64,000 nucleotides of DNA from Thermohalobaculum sp039805905 (GCA_039805905.1 JBDIVM010000005.1:186001-250000), one strand, 5' to 3'. Shown: positions 34,324 to 43,080, counted from the stretch's first letter. The notes: generated from the letters alone by a model not told the origin. Program-made: numbers and translations.

Positions 34324-35511
34324 TCAGCGTTCCTCGGGCGGCTTCACGTGCCGGAACTGCAGCAGCAGCAGGAGGTCGTAGGCAATCTTCAGCCCGCCGC
34401 AGATCAGGAGCGGCAGCGCATGGTGCCCGGCCGCGAACAGTGCGCCCGCGAGCGCCGGGCTCGCCGCCGCGGCGAGGCTGCGGGGCACCGAGGTGAAGCT
34501 CGCCGCCGCCGGCCGCTCGGGCTCGGTGACGACTGCCATCACGTAGGACGAGCGCGTCGGTACATCCATCTGCGAGAGCGCCGCGCGAACCAGAAGCAGC
34601 GCCAGCGCCAGGGGAAGCGTGGGGGCCAGCGCTGCCAGCATCAGGGCGAGGCTCGACGGGATATGGGTGAAGACCATGGTGTTCACGAGCCCGATCCGGC
34701 GCGCGAGCCAGGCGGCGACCGGGAACGAGAATGCGGACAGCACGCCCGAGGCGAAGAGGAACGCGCCTGCCGCAGTCAGCGACATCCCGAACCGCTCGAA
34801 CAGCCACAGCACCAGGAGCGACTGCACCACGAAGCCGCCGGCAAAGGCATCGAGGCTGAACAGCGCGGCGAGCCGGAGCACGATCGGCCGCGACGGCCCC
34901 AGAGCCGGCGTGGCGACCCGGCCCCGGACCGGCGGGCGCTTCGGCATCCGCGCATAGAGCATGCCGCCGGCGACACCGAGTGCCGCATACACAAGGAACA
35001 TCAGCCTGAGCGCGCCCAGCCGGTCCAGACCCAGTTCGGCCATGAGCTCCGGCACCCCGGCGGCGAAGGCTCCGACTGCGGCGGCGAGGGCGCCGACGAG
35101 GCTGTAACGCGCGAACATCCGGGTCCGGTCGGCATCTCCCACTTCGCGCGCCAGCGCCGCATGCTCCAGCGGCACGAACAGGCTGACGCTGCCGGCGGAG
35201 GGGTTAATGGTGCCGACGAAGGCGATGATCAGGATCGGCGCGAAGGCCTGCGCCGCGGCGAAGGCCGCCCCGGTCGCGGCCATCAACCCCGCACCAGCGA
35301 CCAGCAGGATTCGCCGGTCGTGCCGGGCCCCCAGCATCCCGACCGCGACGGTCATCAGTGCCGAGCCCAGCAGCGAGGCGGTAGCGACGGCCCCGACCTC
35401 GACCGGACTCGCGCCGAGCTCGATCAGGTATGCCGGCAGCAGCACGGCGACGAAGCCGTCGCCGAAGTCGCGCAGGGCCCGCGCGCCGAACAGGTAGGCC
35501 GTGGGATGCAT
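34324..35511 (-). CDS. MFS transporter
   Basis: 395 residues from the ATG at 35511, giving twelve membrane helices; an upstream in-frame ATG at 35664 adds an unlikely hydrophilic N-terminus. MFS loop 2-3 motif G-A-R-H-D-R-R near residue 74 and PTRSSYVMAVVTEPERP near 325-341. Substrate unknown. It lies between tauR and the ridA-like gene on the same strand, so it may take up or export a sulfonate-pathway compound; no TauABC ABC transporter is present in the window. Confidence 0.85.
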   Translation of the reverse strand: MHPTAYLFGARALRDFGDGFVAVLLPAYLIELGASPVEVGAVATASLLGSALMTVAVGMLGARHDRRILLVAGAGLMAATGAAFAAAQAFAPILIIAFVGTINPSAGSVSLFVPLEHAALAREVGDADRTRMFARYSLVGALAAAVGAFAAGVPELMAELGLDRLGALRLMFLVYAALGVAGGMLYARMPKRPPVRGRVATPALGPSRPIVLRLAALFSLDAFAGGFVVQSLLVLWLFERFGMSLTAAGAFLFASGVLSAFSFPVAAWLARRIGLVNTMVFTHIPSSLALMLAALAPTLPLALALLLVRAALSQMDVPTRSSYVMAVVTEPERPAAASFTSVPRSLAAAASPALAGALFAAGHHALPLLICGGLKIAYDLLLLLQFRHVKPPEER

Positions 35512-35660
35512 TCGTGAGACCGCGCCCGCCGCGGCCTGGCACCCCGTGACTTCGGGGAATGCCGCCGCCGCGACCGGACTATCCTGCCGAAGTGCCGGAA
35601 TGGCAAGTCCAGGGACCGGGCTGCCGCCGGCAGCACCATGTCCGACATGCCGCTTCCCCC

Positions 35661-37142
35661 TCACTCCATCCGGTCGATCACCCCGCGGAGCCGCCGGATG
35701 CCCTCGCTGATCCGCTCGGCCGGGATCGAGGAGAAGCCCAGCCGGAAGCGGCGCCGCCCCTCCTCCGGGTCGAAATGGAACGGCATCCCCGGCTCGATCA
35801 GCACGCCCTCGGCCATGGCCCGCTCGCAGAGCCGCCCGGAGTCGAGCCCCTCCGGACCCGTGATCCAGTAGCTCGAGCCCCCGAAGCCCGGCGAGTGGAA
35901 CCAGCCCGGCAGGTGCTCGGCCAGCGCCCGGGCCATCACCTGCCAGCGCTCGCGGTAGACCCGGTGGATGCGCCGCACCAGCACGTCGTAATGCCCGTTC
36001 GCCATGAAGATCGCCGCCGCGCGCTGATTATTGCCCGGCGGGTGGCGCAGCATCAGGCGCCTGAGCGCCCTCAGCTCGCCGATCAGCCGCTCGTCGGCGA
36101 CCACATAGCCCAGCCGCAAGCCTGGCATCAGCGATTTCGAGAGCGAGCCCACATGGATCACCCGGCCATCCTCGTCGAGCGACTTCAGCGCCGGCAGCGG
36201 CGTGCCCATGTAGTTGGTCTCGAACTCGTAATCGTCCTCGACCACGATGAAGTCGTGCGCCCGCGCCGCCGCCAGCAGCGCCTTGCGCCGGGCGAGCGGC
36301 ATGGTGACGGTTGTCGGCGACTGGTGGCTCGGCGTGCAGAACACCAGGTTCGCGCCCCGGACCGCGGGCTCGACCACCATTCCCCCGGCATCGACCGCCG
36401 CCCCGTCCACCCGGCCGCAGCGCATGGTCAGCATGTTGCGGAGATCCGGGTAGCCCGGATTCTCGACCACCACCCGCGTGTCGCGCCCCACCATCAGCGA
36501 GGCGATCAGGTAGAGCCCGTTCTGCGCCCCCATGGTGATCAGGATCTGCTCCGGCTGGGCCGCGATGCCGCGCCGCGGCAGGAGGCGCCGGGCGATCTCC
36601 TCGAGCAGCAGCGGGTCGTCCTCGGTGTAGCGGTCGACCGTCCAGGCATCGAGCCAGCGCTTGCCCATCGCCTGGCGCACGCAGTCGCGCCACTCGGCGA
36701 TCGGGAAGATCGCGTGGTCGACCTGGCCGTAGATGAAGGGCCATGGAAAGCGCTGCCAGTCGCCGGGCCGCTGGATGAAACGCTGCGCTCCCATCGGCCG
36801 GACCAGCCGCGACCGCCAGTCGATCGCGCCCCCTTCCACCGCGCCGCCGGTGGCGTGCGGCACCTGCTCCGGCCGACCCGCCATGCCATCGACCGCCTGG
36901 GCGTCGACATAGAACCCGCTGCGCTCGCGGGCCGCCAGGAACCCCTCGGCGACCAGGCTCTGATAGGCCAGCGTCACCGTGTTGCGCGACACCCCCAGCC
37001 GGCGCGCCATGGCGCGGGTCGAGGGCACCGGCTCGCCCGGCAGCAGTTGACCGGCCGCGATCGCCGCCATAAGGATCTCTCGTATCTGGGCCTGCAGGGT
37101 CGCCGGCTTCGACCGTTCGAGGTGGTAAAGCGCGTCGCGCAT
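35661..37142 (-). CDS. tauR: MocR-family PLP-binding regulator, TauR-like
   Basis: 493 residues from the ATG at 37142; the open frame continues far upstream but that overlaps tpa antisense and is not real. N-terminal GntR winged helix (about 10-78: PSTRAMARRLGVSRNTVTLAYQ split by VPSTR) and a C-terminal type I aminotransferase domain with NPGYPDLRNML, VVEDDYEFETNY and the PLP lysine in GSLSKSLMPG (Lys ~336). TauR activates taurine genes in Rhodobacter. Its divergence from tpa, with xsc nearby, makes this the best identification among MocR proteins. Confidence 0.85.
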   Translation of the reverse strand: MRDALYHLERSKPATLQAQIREILMAAIAAGQLLPGEPVPSTRAMARRLGVSRNTVTLAYQSLVAEGFLAARERSGFYVDAQAVDGMAGRPEQVPHATGGAVEGGAIDWRSRLVRPMGAQRFIQRPGDWQRFPWPFIYGQVDHAIFPIAEWRDCVRQAMGKRWLDAWTVDRYTEDDPLLLEEIARRLLPRRGIAAQPEQILITMGAQNGLYLIASLMVGRDTRVVVENPGYPDLRNMLTMRCGRVDGAAVDAGGMVVEPAVRGANLVFCTPSHQSPTTVTMPLARRKALLAAARAHDFIVVEDDYEFETNYMGTPLPALKSLDEDGRVIHVGSLSKSLMPGLRLGYVVADERLIGELRALRRLMLRHPPGNNQRAAAIFMANGHYDVLVRRIHRVYRERWQVMARALAEHLPGWFHSPGFGGSSYWITGPEGLDSGRLCERAMAEGVLIEPGMPFHFDPEEGRRRFRLGFSSIPAERISEGIRRLRGVIDRME

Positions 37143-37167
37143 CCGTGGCCTGACCCTTCCCGCCCTT

Positions 37168-37212
37168 CTGGCACTATTATGGGGCCAGCCTAGTCCCCTA
37201 AGCTGGTCACAA
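37168..37212 (+). promoter_or_regulatory. Candidate TauR operator between tauR and tpa
   Basis: Two imperfect CTGG-containing decamers in direct orientation, CTGGCACTAT (37168-37177) and CTGGTCACAA (37203-37212), each 7 of 10 matches to CTGGACYTAA, with starts 35 nt apart. At xsc the starts are 24 nt apart; the 11-nt difference is about one helical turn. The region is the only promoter space for both divergent genes. Confidence 0.4.
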
Positions 37213-37238
37213 TCAACTGTCCTCACAGGAGTCGTCCC

Positions 37239-38579
37239 ATGCACGACCTGAATCTCGGCGATGCCGCGCGCGCGAACTCGCTCGAAGAGCACTGGATGCC
37301 GTTCACCGGCAACCGCGATTTCAAGGAGAACCCGCGCCTGATCGTCCAGGGCGAGGGCATCTACTACACCGACCACAAGGGCGGCCGCGTGATCGACGGC
37401 TCCTCGGCGCTGTTCTGCTCGCCGGCCGGGCATGGCCGCAAGGAGATCGCCGACGCGGTCCACAAGCAGCTCCTGACCAACTCCTACTCGGCGCCCTTCC
37501 AGCTCGGACACCCCGGCTCGTTCGAGCTCGCCCGCAAGGTGGCGGCGCTTCTCCCCGAGCCGATGAACCACGTGTTCTTCGTCAACTCGGGCTCCGAGTC
37601 GATCGACACCGCGCTCAAGATGGTGATGGCCTATCACCGGGCCCGGGGCGAGTCGCAGCGGCTGCGCTTCATCAGCCGCGAGCGGGCCTATCACGGCGTC
37701 AACATCGGCGGCGTGTCGCTCGCCGGCATGGTCAAGAACCGCGAGACCTTCCCGGTGGTGATGCCCAACATCGTCACCATCCGCCACACCTGGACCGGCA
37801 AGGAGCTGTTCTGCGACGGCCGCCCGCAAGCCGACGGCGTCGAGCTCGCCAACGACCTCGAGCGGCACTGCGCGACCTATGGCGGAACCACCATCGCCGC
37901 CGTGTTCGTCGAGCCCGTGGCCGGCTCCACCGGCACGCTGGTGCCGCCGGTGGGCTATCTCGAGCGGCTGCGCGAGATCTGCGACGCCCATGGCATCCTG
38001 CTGGTGTTCGATGAGGTCATCACCGGTTTCGGCCGACTGGGCGCGCCCTTCGCCTCGCAGCTCTTCGGCGTGCTGCCCGATATCTGCACCATGGCCAAGG
38101 CGCTGACCAACGGCTGCATCCCGATGGGCGCGGTTGCCTGCAGGGACGAGATCTACGAGACGGTGACCAATGCGAGCCCGAAGAACGCCATCGAGTTCTT
38201 CCACGGCTACACCTATTCCGGCCACCCGGCCGCCTGCGCCGCCGGCATCGCCGCCCTCGAGATCTACGAGCGCGAGGGGCTGTTCGAGCGGGCGAAGGAG
38301 CTCGCGCCCTACTTCGCCGGGGCGGTGATGTCGCTCCGCGACCACGAGCTGATCCGCGACATCCGCACCATCGGGCTGATGTCGGGCGTCGAGGTGCACC
38401 CGGAGCCCGGCAAGCCCGGCCTGCGCGGCCAGGAGATGCAGAAGGCACTGTTCTGGAACGGCTGTCACGTCAAGTTCACCGGCGACACCGGCATCGTCGC
38501 GCCGGCCTTCATCGCGACGCATGCCCATGTCGACGAGATCGTCGACAAGCTGCGCAAGACGCTGGACCAGTTCCGCTGA
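37239..38579 (+). CDS. tpa: Taurine:pyruvate aminotransferase (class III aminotransferase)
   Basis: 446 residues. Class III PLP fold: SLEEHWMPFTGNRDF near the start, HVFFVNSGSESIDTALKM near 110-127, AYHGVNIGGVSLAG, DEVITGFGRLG near 255-265, and the PLP Lys in MAKALTNG (~287). Overall similarity pattern is that of omega-amino acid:pyruvate aminotransferases. Taurine is assigned as donor because the gene is divergent from tauR and clustered with xsc; beta-alanine or hypotaurine activity cannot be excluded. Product sulfoacetaldehyde is the Xsc substrate. Confidence 0.85.
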   Translation: MHDLNLGDAARANSLEEHWMPFTGNRDFKENPRLIVQGEGIYYTDHKGGRVIDGSSALFCSPAGHGRKEIADAVHKQLLTNSYSAPFQLGHPGSFELARKVAALLPEPMNHVFFVNSGSESIDTALKMVMAYHRARGESQRLRFISRERAYHGVNIGGVSLAGMVKNRETFPVVMPNIVTIRHTWTGKELFCDGRPQADGVELANDLERHCATYGGTTIAAVFVEPVAGSTGTLVPPVGYLERLREICDAHGILLVFDEVITGFGRLGAPFASQLFGVLPDICTMAKALTNGCIPMGAVACRDEIYETVTNASPKNAIEFFHGYTYSGHPAACAAGIAALEIYEREGLFERAKELAPYFAGAVMSLRDHELIRDIRTIGLMSGVEVHPEPGKPGLRGQEMQKALFWNGCHVKFTGDTGIVAPAFIATHAHVDEIVDKLRKTLDQFR

Positions 38580-38587
38580 CGGCCTCC

Positions 38588-38628
38588 GGGCCGGGCGCCG
38601 ACGACGATCCGTCGGCAGCGCCCGGCCC
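38588..38628 (+). terminator. Strong hairpin between tpa and ackA
   Basis: GGGCCGGGCGC (38588-38598) pairs perfectly with GCGCCCGGCCC (38618-38628); an inner CGACG/CGTCG pair extends the structure. No T-run follows, so it may be an attenuator or mRNA-stability element rather than a simple Rho-independent terminator. Confidence 0.55.
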
Positions 38629-38653
38629 TTGCCCTGCGCCCCATGAGGGGGGG

Positions 38654-39808
38654 ATGGCTGACCAGATCCTCGTCCTCAACTGCGGCTCATCCTCGATCAA
38701 GGCGGCGCTGTTCGACCGGGCCGGAGAGGGCACCGAGCCCACCTTCTCGGCGCTCCTCGAAGGCATCGGCACCGCCCCGCGGCTCCGGCTCGGGACTGAG
38801 CGGATCGAACCCCCCGGCGGACCCTCCGCCACCCATGCGACCCTGCTCGACTGGTTTCTCGCTCTTCTCGCCGGCCGAACCCCCGGCCCGGTGACGCTCG
38901 CGGGCCACCGCATCGTCCATGGCGGTCTCGGCTTCGCCGCCCCCTGCCTGCTGGGCGCGCCCGAGATCGAGGCGCTGACCCGGCTGATCCCGATGGCCCG
39001 CTCGCACCAGCCGCACAACCTCGCCGGGGTAGCCGCCGCCCGCGCCCGCTGGCCCGGCGTGCCCCAGGTCGCCTGCTTCGACACCGCCTTCCACCGCACC
39101 ATCCCCGAGACCCGCCAGCAGTTCCCGCTGCCCCGCCGCTTCCGCGAGGCGGGGCTGAGGCGCTACGGCTTCCACGGCCTCAGCTACGAGTGGATCGCCC
39201 GCCGCCTGCCGCAGGTCACGGTCCGCGCCGAGGGCCGGGTGATCGCCGCCCATCTCGGCAACGGCGCCAGCCTCTGCGGCATGATCGGGCGCCGCTCGGC
39301 GACGACGACCATGGGCTTCACGCCGCTCGACGGCCTCGTCATGGGCAACCGCCCCGGCACGCTCGACCCGGGCGCGGTGCTCTACATGCTGGACGAGATG
39401 GGGCTGACGGTGCCCGAGGTCCGCGACCTCCTGTTCCACGGCTCGGGGCTGAAGGGCGTCTCCGCGCTGACCAGCGACATGCGGAGCCTGCTCGGCTCGG
39501 ACGAGCCGCAGGCACGCCTCGCCGTCGACCTCTTCGTCGAGAGCTGCTGCCGCCAGATCGGCGCCGCGGCGGCGGATCTCGGGGGGCTCGACGCGCTCAT
39601 CTTCACCGGCGGCATCGGCGAGAATGCCGTGCCCGTCCGCGCCCGCATCGCCGCGGGCTGCGCCTGGCTCGGCGCGCGCCTGGACCCGGACGCCAACGAG
39701 GCCGGCAGGACGCGCATCTCCGCCCCCGACAGCACCGTCGAGATGCTGGTGCTGCCGACCAACGAGGAAGCGGTGATCGCCGCCCACGCACGGGCGCTCT
39801 GCCCTTAA
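38654..39808 (+). CDS. ackA: Acetate kinase
   Basis: 384 residues. ASKHA-fold signatures: VLNCGSSSIK near 7-16, GHRIVHGG near 89-96 (substrate Arg), CFDTAFHRT with catalytic Asp, AHLGNGASLCG, and FTGGIGENAVPVR near 315. Start ATG at 38654 follows a GGGGGG stretch. It makes ATP and acetate from acetyl phosphate, the Xsc product. It is 75 nt downstream of tpa, separated by a hairpin, and convergent with pta (14-nt gap). Confidence 0.95.
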   Translation: MADQILVLNCGSSSIKAALFDRAGEGTEPTFSALLEGIGTAPRLRLGTERIEPPGGPSATHATLLDWFLALLAGRTPGPVTLAGHRIVHGGLGFAAPCLLGAPEIEALTRLIPMARSHQPHNLAGVAAARARWPGVPQVACFDTAFHRTIPETRQQFPLPRRFREAGLRRYGFHGLSYEWIARRLPQVTVRAEGRVIAAHLGNGASLCGMIGRRSATTTMGFTPLDGLVMGNRPGTLDPGAVLYMLDEMGLTVPEVRDLLFHGSGLKGVSALTSDMRSLLGSDEPQARLAVDLFVESCCRQIGAAAADLGGLDALIFTGGIGENAVPVRARIAAGCAWLGARLDPDANEAGRTRISAPDSTVEMLVLPTNEEAVIAAHARALCP

Positions 39809-39822
39809 GGCGGGGTCCCGCC

Positions 39823-40746
39823 CTACCCCATCGCCAGCGTCACGACCGCCGCGGCCACGATGTCGTCGACCGTCGCCCCGCGCGACAGGTCGCAGACCGG
39901 CCGCGCGAAGCCCTGCAGGAACGGCCCCACCGCCTGCGCCCCGGCCAGTTCCTGCGTGAGCTTGTAGGCGATGTTGCCCGAATTGAGGTCGGGAAACACC
40001 AGCACGTTCGCCTGCCCCGCGACCGGCCCCCCGGCCCCCTTCTTCGCCGCGATCGCCGCGTTCAGCGCCGCATCGGCCTGGAATTCGCCGTCGATCGCCA
40101 GCTCCGGCGCCCGCTCCCGCGCGAGCCGCGTCGCCTCGGCGACCTTGGCGACCGAAGGCCCCGCCCCCGAGCCCTTCGTCGAATAGGAGAGCATCGCCAC
40201 CCGCGCCTCGCCCAGCAGCCGCGCCGCCGAGCGGCCCGAGGCGACCGCGATGTCCGCCAGCTCCTCTGCCGAGGGGTCGAGGTTCAGCGCGCAGTCGGCG
40301 AAGACCAGCGCCCTTTCACCTGCCAGCATCAGGAAGAAGCTCGAGGGCACGGCAACACCCGCCGCCGGCCCGACCGTCATCATCCCCGCCTCGATCACCC
40401 GCCGGGTCGGGTTCGCGGCGCCCGCCACCATCGCCGCCGCATCGCCCGCCGCCACCAGCGCGCCGCCGAAATAGAGGGGCTTCGCCAGCAGCCGCGCCGC
40501 CATCGCCCGGGTCATCTTCCCGCGCCGCGCCGCGACCAGCGCGGCCAGTTCGCCGCGCCGCGGGTCGGTGGCCGGGTCCACCGTCTCGCAACCGGGGGCC
40601 CCGCCCCCGATCAGCACCGGGACCGCCAGCCCCCCGGCCGCCAGCCGCGCCGCCGCCTCGCGGATGCGCGGCTCGCCGCCCTCTGGCAACACGATCCGCC
40701 GCAAATTGGCCCGTGCGGCCGCGCGGCAATCCGCTAGTATCTGCAT
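39823..40746 (-). CDS. pta: Phosphate acetyltransferase (short form)
   Basis: 307 residues, so only the PTA_PTB catalytic domain without N-terminal regulatory domains. Motifs: LRRIVLPEGGEPRI at the start, ANPTRRVIEAGMMTVG, FADCALNLDPSAEELADIA near 148-166, MLSYSTKGSG, and the C-terminal NVLVFPDLNSGNIAYKLTQ. It turns acetyl phosphate into acetyl-CoA, the assimilatory branch after Xsc. Only 35 nt separate it from the divergent citrate synthase. Confidence 0.95.
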   Translation of the reverse strand: MQILADCRAAARANLRRIVLPEGGEPRIREAAARLAAGGLAVPVLIGGGAPGCETVDPATDPRRGELAALVAARRGKMTRAMAARLLAKPLYFGGALVAAGDAAAMVAGAANPTRRVIEAGMMTVGPAAGVAVPSSFFLMLAGERALVFADCALNLDPSAEELADIAVASGRSAARLLGEARVAMLSYSTKGSGAGPSVAKVAEATRLARERAPELAIDGEFQADAALNAAIAAKKGAGGPVAGQANVLVFPDLNSGNIAYKLTQELAGAQAVGPFLQGFARPVCDLSRGATVDDIVAAAVVTLAMG

Positions 40747-40781
40747 CCTTCCCGCACCCGTCCCTGCCGGAGGCCATCCTG

Positions 40782-41927
40782 ATGACCGAGACCACGAACG
40801 AGATCAAGATAACCCGCGGTTTGAAGGGGGTCTATTTCGAGCGCTCGGGCGTGAGCGACATCGACGGCACGGCGGGCCGGCTGACCTATCGCGGCTATTC
40901 GATCCACGACCTCGCCACCCGCTCGACCTTCGAGGAGACCGCCTTCCTGCTGATCCACGGCGAGCTTCCGAAACCCGCCGAACTCGCCGCCTTCGAGGCC
41001 CGCCTCCGCGAGGCGCGCCAGCTTCCCGCCCCGGTCCTCGACATCATCGCCGCGATGCGCCACGCCCACCCGATGGACGTGCTCCGCACCGCGGTCTCGG
41101 CGCTTGCCGGCTTCAACCCCGGCTCGCACGAGACCTCTCGCGCGGCGATGATCGACCAGACCATCCGGCTGACCGCCCAGGCGCCGATGATCGTCGCGGC
41201 GCATGAGAGTATCCGCAACGGCCGCGCGCCGGTCGCGCCCGACCCCGGCCTCGGCCATGCCGCCAACTGGCTCTGGATGCTGAAGGGCCGGAAGCCGTCG
41301 GCCGACGCCGCACGGCTCGCCGACATCGACTTCATCCTCCATGCCGAGCACGGGTCGAACGCCTCGGCCTTCACCGCCCGCGTGGTGATCTCGACCGAGG
41401 CCAACCTCCACGCCGCCGTCACCGCCGCCATCGCCGCGCTCTCCGGCCCCGCCCATGGCGGCGCGGCCGAGGACGTGATGAAGATGGCCGTCGAGATCGG
41501 CGAGCCCGAGAACGCCGCATCTTACGTCGCCGCCCGGCGCAAGGCCCGCGAGCCCGTCACCGGCTTCGGCCACCGGGTCTACCGCACCGAGGACCCCCGC
41601 GCCCGCCACATGCGCGCCGGCGTCGAGCGCTTGGGGCGCGAGATGGGCGAGCCGAAATGGTACGCGATCCTCCAGGCGGTGGTCGCGGCGATGGCGCCCT
41701 ATGCGCGCCACGGGGTGAACGTGAACGTCGACTTCTACTCGGGCGTCATCTACCACCTGCACGGCATCCCGACCGACCTCTTCGTCCCCATCTTCGCCCT
41801 CGGCCGCGTCCCCGGCTGGGGCGTGCAATGCATCGAGCAGGCGGCGCGCAACATCCTGATCCGCCCGCTGACGCTGTACGATGGGCCGGAGGAGCGGGCG
41901 TATGTGGCGGTGGGGGAGAGGGGGTAG
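40782..41927 (+). CDS. Citrate/2-methylcitrate synthase, short type
   Basis: 381 residues from the ATG at 40782, preceded by GGAGG. Signatures: GLKGVYFERSGVSDIDGTAG, LTYRGYSIHDLA, catalytic His regions GPAHGGAAEDVMKM and GFGHRVYRTEDPR, and catalytic Asp in NVDFYSG. The short length groups it with type I/methylcitrate-like synthases rather than the ~430-residue GltA. Its place next to pta suggests it draws acetyl-CoA from sulfonate breakdown into the TCA cycle; a propionyl-CoA substrate is possible. Its stop codon lies inside a REP-like inverted repeat. Confidence 0.88.
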   Translation: MTETTNEIKITRGLKGVYFERSGVSDIDGTAGRLTYRGYSIHDLATRSTFEETAFLLIHGELPKPAELAAFEARLREARQLPAPVLDIIAAMRHAHPMDVLRTAVSALAGFNPGSHETSRAAMIDQTIRLTAQAPMIVAAHESIRNGRAPVAPDPGLGHAANWLWMLKGRKPSADAARLADIDFILHAEHGSNASAFTARVVISTEANLHAAVTAAIAALSGPAHGGAAEDVMKMAVEIGEPENAASYVAARRKAREPVTGFGHRVYRTEDPRARHMRAGVERLGREMGEPKWYAILQAVVAAMAPYARHGVNVNVDFYSGVIYHLHGIPTDLFVPIFALGRVPGWGVQCIEQAARNILIRPLTLYDGPEERAYVAVGERG

Positions 41928-41997
41928 AGTGGGTGCGTTGCACACGCCGGGTTTGATCGATTCGATGAAGGTGGTGGGTTCCGGGAACCCACTCTAC
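41924..41997. repeat. REP-like inverted repeat at the citrate synthase stop codon
   Basis: GTAGAGTGGGT (41924-41934) and ACCCACTCTAC (41987-41997) are perfect 11-nt inverted arms; the TAG stop of the upstream gene is within the left arm. An inner GGGTTCCGGGAACCC hairpin is at the right. Type and GTAG/CTAC ends resemble dispersed extragenic palindromes. It may also act as a terminator. Confidence 0.65.
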
Positions 41998-42019
41998 ATG
42001 CAAAAGGCATAAAGGAGAT

Positions 42020-42481
42020 TCAAGGACTCAGGTCAACCTCGGTAACACAATAATGGTAATCCGAGGAAATTAATAAATCATTATGCCAAGGGTGTCCAGA
42101 GCTTAAGTAATTACTTTCAAGTCTTGTGCGGTAGAAGTCCTGTATATCGAAAGAGTCTTCCAAGGCGGCCCGGAACGCAGGGTGTTTTTCATCTAACTCA
42201 CCATACTCGGTGCCAGTCCGGAGCGAAATGGCAACGTTCAGGAAGATTCCTGCTGCCCTGCCCTCCGACGCCCCCGCGTCATTGCTGCCTGCCTGTCGAT
42301 TCTTCCACATTGAAATTGCAAAAAAGAGCGATCCACAGCGCAATGGCGCGTAACTCGCGTCAATTGACCTATTGCGCTCGCTTAAAACCAGATCAGATAA
42401 TTTTTCAAGGCCGTGGGAAGCTATTGGCCATAACAACGAAGCCAGCGCAACAGTGCCAAAAATCACATTTCGTCTTGCCAT
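42020..42481 (-). CDS. Hypothetical exported small protein
   Basis: 153 residues. N-terminal hydrophobic segment (about 6-24, VIFGTVALASLLWPIASHG) fits a signal peptide or anchor; the rest is soluble with three Cys and aromatic clusters (FRAALEDSFDIQDFYRTR, YLSSGHPWHND). No family recognised. Base composition is clearly less GC-rich than in neighbours and codon use is different, suggesting recent acquisition. It stands between REP-like palindromes with no operon partner. Confidence 0.5.
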   Translation of the reverse strand: MARRNVIFGTVALASLLWPIASHGLEKLSDLVLSERNRSIDASYAPLRCGSLFFAISMWKNRQAGSNDAGASEGRAAGIFLNVAISLRTGTEYGELDEKHPAFRAALEDSFDIQDFYRTRLESNYLSSGHPWHNDLLISSDYHYCVTEVDLSP

Positions 42482-42522
42482 TCATTCACCAGAGGTTGTC
42501 CTGCCTTCTATCGAGCGTTGGG

Positions 42523-42540
42523 TGCGTATTCATGCGCACA
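42523..42540. repeat. Palindrome upstream of the zinc-ribbon gene (left member of a pair)
   Basis: GTGCGTAT-TC-ATGCGCAC, one mismatch from a perfect hairpin. The core is nearly the same as the larger palindrome at 43053-43080; the two bracket the gene at 42601-42975. Confidence 0.6.
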
Positions 42541-42600
42541 ATACTCGTCGTCTCCAACACCGCCGTGGCGCGCAGGAACGCGCACCCTACTTCGCGCTGA

Positions 42601-42975
42601 CTACCAGCGGCGACCTGTCAAATCATCATCAGCTAAGCCGGCGTTATAAGCGTCTACCTCGTCCATCTGGCGGAAATAATGCTCAGAGGGCTCCTGCTTG
42701 CCGCACTGTGCACATCGGAAGATTTCTTCACCACGCTTTGCGTGGCGGCCTTTGCTTAGCATAATTTGGGGCGAAAAGGTGCATTGGCATAGCGTATAGC
42801 CGAGTTCCTTTGCTAGTTTGGATTCAGCGGCTCTAAGGGCCTGTTCAGCTTGCTGAATCTGTGCCTCAGCCCTTTCAGCCCTCGGTCCTTTGGGCAACTC
42901 GCTTTTGATTCCCTTGAAGAGTTCAAGGACTGTCCTTGCGGCGGTCAGATATTCCGTGAGATCGCTAAAAGCCAT
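42601..42975 (-). CDS. Small coiled-coil/zinc-ribbon hypothetical protein
   Basis: 124 residues from the ATG at 42975; a start at 43065 would add an unconserved lead. Residues ~5-60 form a helical, partly coiled-coil region (AARTVLELFKGIKSELP, ERAEAQIQQAEQALRAAESKL). Then a possible zinc site: C-Q-C (about 67-69) and C-A-Q-C-G (about 92-96) either side of a short loop. The tail is acidic. No assigned function known to me. Lower GC than flanking genes. The gene is bracketed by two related palindromes and may be a mobile or dispersed cassette. Confidence 0.6.
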   Translation of the reverse strand: MAFSDLTEYLTAARTVLELFKGIKSELPKGPRAERAEAQIQQAEQALRAAESKLAKELGYTLCQCTFSPQIMLSKGRHAKRGEEIFRCAQCGKQEPSEHYFRQMDEVDAYNAGLADDDLTGRRW

Positions 42976-43052
42976 AGTCGCAAGTCCGGCTCGGGTGTTC
43001 CTAGGATGTTCCGCCGCTCCGTAATGTACCGATGGACTTGTAAAAAGCAACG

Positions 43053-43080
43053 GCAGGGTGCGCATTCATGCGCACCCTGC
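43053..43080. repeat. 28-nt near-complete palindrome
   Basis: GCAGGGTGCGCAT and ATGCGCACCCTGC are perfect complementary arms around a 2-nt centre (TC). It shares the core GTGCGNAT-TC-ATGCGCAC with the palindrome at 42523-42540. Confidence 0.8.

Noticed and set aside
37143..38528. Upstream extension of the tauR frame, giving a 955-residue protein
   Set aside because: The extension lies antisense to tpa, has no domain, and the GntR domain starts properly at the ATG at 37142.
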